A DNA stretch of 45,637 nt from Ornithinibacillus scapharcae TW25. Its GTDB lineage: Bacteria; Bacillota; Bacilli; Bacillales; Amphibacillaceae. Positions within the stretch are counted from its first letter, which is position 1. Each line of letters begins with the position of its first letter. A model generated the notes under the pieces. That model was not told where the DNA came from. It did not search any database and saw only the letters and a program-made list of their open reading frames with translations. A program made the translations under genes and the position numbers. Of the stretch, positions 28,901-34,800 are shown one piece after another. The stretch is taken from positions 1 to 45,637 of the forward strand of contig NZ_AEWH01000057.1 in NCBI RefSeq assembly GCF_000190475.1, given 5' to 3'.

Positions 28901-31070
28901 GAAGGAAGATAGTACTCTATCAAAAAAACCAGTAGTGATTGTTGTATCTTCTAAAACAAAAGAACAGCTTAAAGTCCAAGTTAACAATCTCATTAACGCC
29001 ATTCATAGCCAAAAAATTATGGAAAATAACTTGCTAGATGTTGCGTATACACTACAGGTTGGGCGAGAGGAAATGGAAGAGCGTATGGCATTTGTCAGTG
29101 ATTCGGTTGACATGCTCATGCAAAAGTTAAATGAATTTCTAACTGTACAGGAGAATGCTGAAGGAGTTTACTATGGTCAGGTATATGGAAAAGCTAGATC
29201 ATTACAAGACTATGATACTGCTAATCTGTCGATGGATGTGCAGACTTGTATAAGACTTGGCCACTATGAAAAGCTTTGTGAGTACTGGGTGAATGGGATA
29301 ACGATTGATTGGAAGAGTTTATATCAGAATAGACCAAAACGGGTTAGTTTGCCTACGTATCCATTTGAAAACGAAAGGTTTTGGGTAACCATAACTCCAG
29401 ATACACCATCAAAGGAGACTCCTGTCGCCAAAGAGATACACCCGCTAATTCATGAGAACAACTCGAGTCTTTATAGGCAAAACTTCCGATCTAATTTTTC
29501 AGGAAATGAATTCTTCTTAAAAGATCATTGTCTTGGTGAGAGAAAAGTGTTACCAGGAGCTGCCACACTTGAAATGGCTCGTTTCGTCGGTAAACTTAGT
29601 TTGGAAACAGATGTTAATGTTCTGAAGAATGTCATTTGGATAAATCAGTTTGAGGTCTCTAATGAACCGAAAGACATAGAAGTTAAAGTCTTCTCTGATA
29701 ACGACACAACCAATTATGAAATAAGTACAGTAGTGGAAGGATCTGGTAGTGGTGAGGCAGAAAATGAGTTGATTTGTTCGGAGGGGCAATTGGAATATAG
29801 AGATGATCTATACGCGACACTGGATTCCAAAACGATTCATATTGAGGATATTAAATCTAGGTGTCATCGAATAGAGGATGGAAATGATTGTTATAGGGCT
29901 ATGACTGAGAGAGGATTAATAAATGGTCCAAGTTTCCAGGTCATTCAGGAAATATATTCTAACGAATTTGAGGCTTTATCCTTTATGAGTCTTGAAGCCG
30001 ACTCGGTCGATTCGTTAAGTCATTATGTTCTTCACCCTGCACTATTAAATGGTGTATTCCAGTCTGTGTTAGGTTTAATGAGAAGTCAAAATGAAACAAA
30101 TCCGACTGTCTTTCTACCATTTGCATTATCGGAAATGAAAATCATAGAGCCGATGACCAAAGAATGTATCGCTTATGTTAAACAGTCCAACCATACAAAG
30201 AAATCACAATCCTCTTCCATACAGAAGTTTGATATAACAATTACAGACAAATCTGGAAGGATATTAGCTATCATTGATGAATTCACACTAAAAGCGTTTC
30301 AAGTCATAGATTCTGTTCAGAATATGGTGGGGGATGAGTATCCATCTTCCTTCTATAGTTTGAACAACGAGCCTGTGCTTGAAAATCAATATTTTATGAC
30401 TGATTGGTCTGAGACGTTTTACATGGAGGGTCAGGAAGTGATGAACGATCAAGCTCAAGGCACGATTGTCATTTTTGACCAAGATGAAACGCTATTTAGG
30501 GAAATTCAAGCACTTTATCGTGAAGAGAATCATTCGGATGTAATTCTTGTAAAGCCAGGGGAAACTTGTCAATCATTGGGTAAGAATATCTATGAAATCA
30601 ATCCATTGATTCAAGAGGATTATGAACAAATAATTCAAATGCTAATCGACCAGAAAACTTCATTAACTAGAATAATTTTTCATACCAAAGATGGTAAATA
30701 TGCAAGGACAGATGATGAATTAACCGAACACTTGGAACATGGCATATATTCACTTTTCTATCTAAGCCAAGCATTAATGAAGCAAAAAATAAACTACAAT
30801 GTTCAATTACTATTTGCATTTGAGAATGAAGAGGGAAGAGTTATACCAGAATACAGTGCGGTTAGTGGTTTTGCAAAGACTATTAGAATGGAAAAGCCTT
30901 CGTTTACTTTTAAGACAGTTGAATTACAAAAGGTTAGGACTATCCATGGTGAGTCAGATGATAGTCATATTGCGAAAGTGTTACTTCATGAGTTTGAAAT
31001 TGAAGATTCTGAAGTCGAGATACGATACGAAGGTAGGAATAGGTTAGTTAAAGAAGTCAAAAGTATTTGA
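19920..31070 (+). CDS. Trans-AT PKS gene C, fragment 3: DH-KR-ACP / KS-DH-KR-ACP / KS-DH*-KR (first half)
   Basis: Longest uninterrupted part of gene C (3,716 residues). First module remainder: DH (His161 in HxxxGxxxxP, Asp334), KR (GGAGGLG near 627, Tyr769), ACP (GINS, Ser924; Asn replaces the usual Asp). Next: KS (Cys1201, His1336, His1376), DH (His1682 with HLVNGRKTMP, Asp1854), KR (GGMGGLG near 2150, Tyr2292), ACP (GIDS, Ser2449). Next: KS (Cys2723, His2858, His2898), then a DH with two changes, HCLGERKVLP at 3203 (Gly to Glu) and LNGVFQ at 3377 (catalytic Asp to Asn), so it is probably inactive as a dehydratase. The KR structural half follows, and the frame ends at a stop created where a MITE-like element is inserted. 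The two complete DH-KR modules should each add an enoyl unit. Confidence 0.95.
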   Translation: MQVGREAMEERVAIIAESSEELLQKLELYLDGKANINQLYEGNVLDNKQNLQTIIEENTRGKAITDLLENGKLENIAKLWVAGASIDWNLLYQEEKPHRITLPTYPFSKERFWPKVMKESVSNQAVVVEVIHPLLNKNTSNIHGLRYSTVFHGNEFFLEDHMINGKKILPGVAYIEMARAALEDLLDASEKESSSVQIQHVVWLQPFEVSGKAKTLHISILPNEYDQLKFTIFSDSEEESMESIVHCEGTARFNQSSEQSSLDIDWIKSECNFSKKSGESFYRYFEKVGINYGPSHRGIKEVYKGENQLIASLSLPEIEGVNSSKFRLHPSLLDSALQATIAFSLTEYSTTEAIFTSAETNKQIHLPFALEEIEIMKDCSAKMWAYIYKDMQQKEEKIQKINIDLCDDEGNICVRIKGLAFRTLQSEDKATNISQVTETNKLLFTKRWREVSVLDNKENQLEHNRIVFLCDPDQQTMYHIETRLHNTKCIPLRSHATNLSEKYTDYAVQLLHETRKILSNKINNPVFIQLFISTKSEDRTLTGLLGFLKTMQLENHHFVTQLVESQQDLDAENICKCLEESGELPYEQHVRYRNQKRYVSEMEQTSVKPSSHMPHCWKDQGLYLITGGAGGLGAIIANEIAQKAKQVTLLLLGRSPFNPNIEKQIKNLEALGAQAIYRQVDVTDKQQVENLIQEVVNQFGAINGVIHCSGIIRDNFIVKKDEEELRAVLAPKVSGIYNLDEATKEMSLDLFIIFSSLAGIMGNIGQADYATGNAFMDSFAEYRNQLVKKERRSGHAISINWPLWRDGGMQISGEMEEIIQESTGLVPMQTSTAIELLYESIHSGQSQALALEGEYEKIIRYLYRHTSERKDIEGSLEQEKENIVQENMKEKFTNILKQMLSSELNLDVGRIDPRVSLETYGINSIMIMQLTNQLEKSFGSLPKTLFFEYQSLLELTDYFCENYPEHVRELTGVKKNPVIMVQDKPKKIETEKKHTYWSQMSKAPSRKESNNGTTGNTIMQVNNDMDIAIIGVSGKYPHANTLKEFWNILKDGKDCITEIPKERWDHSIYYDDDKRKLDKTYAKWGGFLDGIDQFDPLFFNIAPSEAQMLDPQERLFLQCAYNAIEDAGYTRYTLGKNDKNSLESNVGVYVGVMYEEYQLYGAQAQAYGHMLALSGSPASIANRVSYISGFNGPSMAVDTMCSSSLVSIHLACQSIRNGECDTAIAGGVNLSLHPNKFLMLGQNKFMSSKGRCQSFGKDGDGYTPGEGVGAVILKPKAKAIEDGDNIYGIIKGSAVNHGGKTNGYTVPNPRAQTSVISKVLKRSGVDPRTISYIEAHGTGTALGDPIEIAGLNKAFEEYTKDKQFCLVGSVKSNIGHCESAAGIAGLTKVLLQMKHKKIAPSLHSSELNPNIDFEQSPFIVSQKLTDWKRPIVERDGVKKEYPRIAGISAFGAGGANAHLIVEEYIPEEPEIVTEDEQSEDPVMITLSARKEEQLKEVVKQLITWLHDEQPSYEKLKNIAYTLQVGRESMEERLAFIVTSSMDLEEKLTEYLSGSGDYYRGQAKSINNVLHVLDSDQEFQNVLNTWFKLGKYSKILELWVKGLTIDWDNFYFIDERRKRISLPTYPFAKERYWIPEVEGVLSDNQIANSVHYIHPLVHSNSSDFSQQKYSSLFTGEESFFTDHLVNGRKTMPAVAYIEMAYAAIRNAFNMDENDPSTFEFRDITWIRPLTVDNAVEVHIALDLEENSQVSFEIYSESDEGNSEKVIYCEGFAVISAGTESPEIDLRERLNNCNVMKLQSDTIYNQFDSIGIQYGDKQRGIESLNLGKEQVLAHLVLPDSLEASLVDYRLHPCMLDSAFQAAIGMTLAEEQLSNESTTAALAPKLPFMIKRMTVYKDITSIMWSSIRPSNQDIAEKGELLDIDLCNTDGELCVRMEEVYFRSLKQSDRESNLEGHTSKGEAENEKIESLTIIPEWKESALDRSRDTRPYTKRIAILCEVDNHIQQELYTKCTDYDFITIQSDSSNIAHRFQEYAVTILEEIKKLMHSHTQDRNLIQIYIPLASNNYPLLGLASLLKTANLENPTIFGQVIGIEDQHDTNQIATWLVDNATYSQDHSVLYRDGKRLVQTLKEHDSMLPGKPVWKNNGVYLITGGMGGLGLIFAKEIVNKVKNAVIVLTGRSPLTTEKQAKLHELIKNDATVLYESVDVSVKDSVENVIEKIETNFGKITGIIHSAGLVNDNLIYKKTRQEFLDVLTPKIQGIVNLDMASKDLDLDFLVICSSLSGVTGNVGQADYATANAFMDAYATHRNELVKQNQRNGQTLSLNWPLWQDGGMTIDESLQKSIIVRTGMTSLRTETGLELFYRSLSLQESQVIPVEGFADKIRSLLLEHENHNKADVEVILPNREVIEPTNEGLYEKSVLFIKQIFADALMIPIQDIDEDEPLDRYGIDSILIMKLTDILEGTFGSLPKTLLFEYQNINAITKYLVDRHQDKLINHIGVSGDEAHSNKEEIKPVSVKAKDVKTVRKKQMVQDIQSGIVKQLEETSTDNDIAIVGMSGAFAQADDIEEYWKNLLQGRDCITEVPLSRWDHSKYFNEDVNNPGTAYTKWGGFMKNVDKFDPLFFNITPTDAVIMDPQERLFMKSVYEAIEDAGYTRHELGYNPGSDVRRNVGVYVGVMNEDYQLYAAQEQKVGNPIVLSGNPASIANRVSYFFDFHGPSLAIDTMCSSSLVAIHMACQAIKQGECEYAIAGGVNVMSHPNKYLLISQSKFASTNGRCVSFGKDGDGYVPGEGVGTLLLKSKEQAIKDGDHIYGVIKGSSVNHGGKTNGYTVPNPNAQSEVIRTALNAANITPDTLSYIEAHGTGTALGDPIEIIALQKAFGENVDNTQKCAIGSVKSNIGHCESASGIASIAKVLLQMKHKKIVPSLHSSELNPNIDFENSPFYVPQQVMEWNRPKVNRDGSVKEYPRRSGISSFGAGGANAHIILEEFIPNENEEKKEDSTLSKKPVVIVVSSKTKEQLKVQVNNLINAIHSQKIMENNLLDVAYTLQVGREEMEERMAFVSDSVDMLMQKLNEFLTVQENAEGVYYGQVYGKARSLQDYDTANLSMDVQTCIRLGHYEKLCEYWVNGITIDWKSLYQNRPKRVSLPTYPFENERFWVTITPDTPSKETPVAKEIHPLIHENNSSLYRQNFRSNFSGNEFFLKDHCLGERKVLPGAATLEMARFVGKLSLETDVNVLKNVIWINQFEVSNEPKDIEVKVFSDNDTTNYEISTVVEGSGSGEAENELICSEGQLEYRDDLYATLDSKTIHIEDIKSRCHRIEDGNDCYRAMTERGLINGPSFQVIQEIYSNEFEALSFMSLEADSVDSLSHYVLHPALLNGVFQSVLGLMRSQNETNPTVFLPFALSEMKIIEPMTKECIAYVKQSNHTKKSQSSSIQKFDITITDKSGRILAIIDEFTLKAFQVIDSVQNMVGDEYPSSFYSLNNEPVLENQYFMTDWSETFYMEGQEVMNDQAQGTIVIFDQDETLFREIQALYREENHSDVILVKPGETCQSLGKNIYEINPLIQEDYEQIIQMLIDQKTSLTRIIFHTKDGKYARTDDELTEHLEHGIYSLFYLSQALMKQKINYNVQLLFAFENEEGRVIPEYSAVSGFAKTIRMEKPSFTFKTVELQKVRTIHGESDDSHIAKVLLHEFEIEDSEVEIRYEGRNRLVKEVKSI

Positions 31071-31242
31071 TTCCTTTAAGCAATAGTCCGAATTATTTCA
31101 GTTGAATCTTTGTACAGATGACCTGTTTTGATTCACTTCTCAGATGAGTTGCAACATTCTTAGAGAAGTGAATCTTAACAGATGTCACCTATAAAAAAAC
31201 ATATGGTTATTTCGGACATAAATTGGGAGAAGCGAAAGGAAT
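31070..31242 (+). mobile_element. MITE-like palindromic insertion inside a KR domain of gene C
   Basis: About 173 noncoding bases split a KR between its structural and catalytic halves. The ends are inverted repeats (ATTCCTTT at 31070-31077; AAAGGAAT at 31235-31242). Further in are GTCCGAA (31086-31092) and TTCGGAC (31211-31217), and at the centre a perfect 12-bp stem, GATTCACTTCTC (31130-31141) with GAGAAGTGAATC (31163-31174). Stops occur in all forward frames. A possible 9-base target duplication is imperfect (AAGTATTTG on the left, GAGTATGTA on the right). With it removed, and one A restored at 31059-31062, the KR reads through. No transposase gene is present. I do not recognise the family; a non-autonomous element is my best reading. 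Confidence 0.6.
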
Positions 31243-31251
31243 GAGTATGTA

Positions 31252-31734
31252 GTGGAAATATTTGAATCTAACTATGAGATGAAGCCTTCTGACTTGATAA
31301 AGGAAAAAGGAACATACATTATAACGGGTGGCCTAGGTGAATTAGGAATGATATTCGCACATTACTTAATTCAAAAGGCAAGAGTCAGATTGGTCATAAC
31401 TGGTCGCAGTAAGTTAGTAGGTGAAAAGCTAGATAAATTAAAAGAGTTAGAAACTGCCGGAGCGGATATCCTTTATGTTCAGGCAGATATTTCAAAAAAG
31501 AAAGATGTCCAGAATCTTATTCATAAAACAAGAGAAGCATTTGGAACGATAAACGGTGTCGTACACTCAGCAGGCGTCATTAAAGATTCATTTATCCTGA
31601 AAAAAAGAAAGGAAGAAATCGATGCCGTATTATCATCAAAAGTATTTGGGACAAGGTATCTTGATGAGGAACTAAAAGAGGAACAATTAGTACTTTTTTA
31701 TTTTATTCTCTTCCATTGCTTCTGTACTAGGTAA
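31252..31734 (+). CDS. Trans-AT PKS gene C, fragment 4: KR catalytic half (N-terminal part)
   Basis: Part of the KR interrupted by the MITE-like element. It begins at a possible GTG (31252), 12 bases after AAAGGA at the element's right end, so reinitiation is conceivable, but the frame is open from the element's end and reads EYVVEIFESN. The NADPH motif GGLGELG lies near 31327, followed by IVHSAG-type KR sequence (VVHSAGVIKD). The frame is lost at the T-run 31694-31699: the observed end FYFILFHCFCTR replaces the expected FILFSSIASVLGN, which continues in the next frame. The catalytic Ser and Tyr are therefore in the following fragment. Confidence 0.88.
   Translation: MEIFESNYEMKPSDLIKEKGTYIITGGLGELGMIFAHYLIQKARVRLVITGRSKLVGEKLDKLKELETAGADILYVQADISKKKDVQNLIHKTREAFGTINGVVHSAGVIKDSFILKKRKEEIDAVLSSKVFGTRYLDEELKEEQLVLFYFILFHCFCTR
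31694..31699 (+). other. Frame break 6 in gene C (one T too many in a T-run)
   Basis: With six T the frame runs to a stop at 31734. Removing one T gives LVLFILFSSIASVLGNVGQSDYA, the same length and pattern as the paralogous KR at 17290-17365. Unlike the A-run breaks this is an extra base, so it does not fit a single -1 slippage mechanism and points to an indel error or mutation. Confidence 0.85.
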
Positions 31735-31867
31735 TGTAGGACAAAGTGATTATGCATATGCGAATAGCTATTTAGATTATTTCGCTCAGTGGCGAAATGA
31801 GTTATGTAAAGAAGGTAAACGTTTTGGTAAAACGTTATCGATTAATTGGCCATTATGGGAAGAGGGC

Positions 31868-34800
31868 ATGAGGGTTGATAACGAGAAACTCGAAATGATG
31901 ATTGATGGGATGGGAATGATTCCTCTCTCACGAGAAAATGGTGTTCTCGCATTTGAACATGGCTTAAACCAGAAAGGTTCACAATTTATTGTGGTGAACG
32001 GGGAAAAAAATAAAATAAGTAATGCGCTAAACGCGAAGACAGTGAATGAAGATGTAACATCGGATATAGAAGATAATGAAATAGAATTGGAGAATCCAAC
32101 CAATAACATAGAGGTTAGTCAAGAGGAACTATTAACTCATACGGAGAATTACCTGAAGCAGCTAGTAGCTGAGAAAACCAATATCGATTTGAAGCGAATA
32201 AGAAATGATGAATCTTTCGGTAAATATGGAATCGAATCAGTGACAATTATGAGTATGACCAAATCGATGGAAGACAAGATGGGCGCTCTTTCGAAGACAC
32301 TGTTTTTTGAATATGACACAATCACAGAATTGGCTCAATATTTAATCCATACGAAAAGAGAATTATTGGAGAAGATGTTTGGTCTAGAAGCAAAGAAGAA
32401 TAATAATCATATTGAGAAACAAAATAGCATGAAAATAGAAAAAAGGCCACTCGTCACTGCATCTAAATCTAAAGCTACAACAAAAAAGTCTAGTCTATCT
32501 GTACGACTAAATACGGAAGCTAACGATGAAATCGCTATTATAGGGGTAGCAGGTAGGTACCCTATGGCAGAGGATTTGAATCAGTTTTGGGAAAACTTAA
32601 AAAGGGGCAAAGATTGTGTAACAGAAATACCGGATGAAAGATGGAATCATGATTTATATTATAATGCCGAAAAAGGTACGATTGGTAAAACCTACAGCAA
32701 ATGGGGAAGTTTTGTGGATGATGTCGATAAGTTTGATGCCCATTTTTTTAGTATCCTGCCTAGTGAAGCCAGGTTTATCGATCCTCAAGAACGGTTGTTT
32801 TTAGAAACTACTTGGAATGCCATTGAAGATGCTGGATATTCTAGTAATTCGCTAAAGGGTAAAAAGGTTGGGGTATATGTTGGTGCGATGTATGGTCTGT
32901 ACCAGTTACTTGAAACAAATCAATATGGAGATAAGGTCTCAGGACGGTCTTCCTTTGCATCGATAGCGAATAGGGTATCGTATTTCTTTGATTTCCATGG
33001 TCCAAGTATAGCTCTGGATACGATGTGTTCCTCTTCTTTGGTTGCCCTCCATCAGGGCTGTGATAGTATCCGAAATGGTGAATCGGAGATGGTCATCGCT
33101 GGAGGTGTAAATCTAGCACTGCATCCAAACAAATACGTACAGTTAAGTATGGGGAATTTCGTTTCCTCAGATGGGAAATGTAGAAGTTTCGGTGCAGATG
33201 GTGATGGCTATGTACCAGGTGAAGGTGTAGGTGCAGTAGTATTAAAACCACTGAATAAGGCAGTGGCAGACGGTGACCAGATTTATGGGGTTATCAAAGG
33301 TAGTGCGATTAATTCAGGTGGAAGAACTAGTGGATATACAGTGCCAAACCCCAATGCTCAAGGAGAATTGATTAAAGATGTACTCCAAAAAGCAGACATT
33401 GATCCAAGAACCATTAGTTATATTGAAGCACATGGAACAGGGACAGCGTTAGGCGACCCAATAGAAATAACTGGACTGACAAAAGCCTTTAATCAATATA
33501 CAGAAGATCAACAATACTGTTCTATTGGCTCCGTTAAATCGAATATCGGACATTTAGAATCTGCAGCAGGCATAGCGGCATTGACGAAAGTCTTGATGCA
33601 GATGAAACATAAAACACTTGTACCATCCATACATTCTAACCATTTAAATCCTTTTATTGATTTTACTAGCACTCCTTTCTATGTACAGCAATCGCTAGAG
33701 GAGTGGAAACAACCCATAGTTACTACGAAGTATGGTAAGAAGCTTTTTCCTAGAAGAGCCGGAATCAGTGCCTTTGGTGCAGGTGGTGCTAATGCACATG
33801 TAATTGTAGAAGAATATATTCAGGAAGAAGTGCCACAAACGATAGATGATGATAGTCCTAAGCTTTTTATTCTTTCTGCTAAGAATAAGAACGGGCTAGA
33901 AAGATATGCTGAGAAGCTAAGCTTATTTTTAGAAAACTACTCATCCAATAAAACGATTATTTCTTCAAATACTGCCCAGAAGGTATTGGATGAAGCATCT
34001 ATTAATCTACTAATAAAAGAAGAAGTGGCGGATTTACTATCGATAAAACAAGCAGATATTGCTAATGATTTGTCATTTAATGATTACGGACTGGACACGT
34101 ATCATCTCCATAACCTCTATGAACGTCTTCAAGACAAACTAGGAGTAGAAATAAATACTGAAGTGGTAGTCCATTGCAGTACCGTAAATAGTTTAACAAA
34201 ATACTTATGTAACGAAGACAGAGCAGACGACGCATATGAATTCTATGAAAAGGATTCAATGCTAGAAAAGGATACAAGCCATACACTTCTTCAGAATATA
34301 GCATATACACTACAGGTTGGTAGAGATGGTATGGAAGAGAGACTAACCATTATTGCAAGAAATATAGATGAACTAAAACAGGGCTTGTTAGATTTTAGAC
34401 TGGGTAACAAGGATAATCCTAATGTTAAACATGGAAACATCAAGGATTACTTGGAAAAATTTAATGCTTTATTAAATGGTGAAATAATCAAGGAACAGGT
34501 GGAAAGGTATCTCATTCAAAAAGACCTATCAAAGCTTGCAGAGTTTTGGATTATGGGAGCACCTATTGGTTGGAAAAAAATGTATAAAAGTCAATATCCG
34601 CAAAGAATTTCTCTTCCTACTTATCCTTTTGAGAAGGAAAGTTACTGGGTAATGCCAATCGGTAGTGATAATAGGCTAATCTATGAACCCCAAGAGAGTA
34701 GTACACGTATGGAAGTTCATAAACCTCTAGATAATACACCGACAATTCAACAAAAACAAACAAATACCTCAAAAATAGAAGTTGATGTGTTAGATGAACA

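Noticed and set aside
31130-31174. Perfect 12-bp hairpin as a transcription terminator between two PKS genes
   Set aside because: No T-run follows the stem on either strand, and the hairpin lies in the centre of a larger set of inverted repeats within a KR domain.
31064-31265. TATTTGA direct repeats (31064-31070 and 31259-31265) as the target duplication of the inserted element
   Set aside because: They lie outside the inverted-repeat end on the right, and excision there would need two further bases to restore the frame. The 31070-31242 limits fit the inverted ends and need only one.
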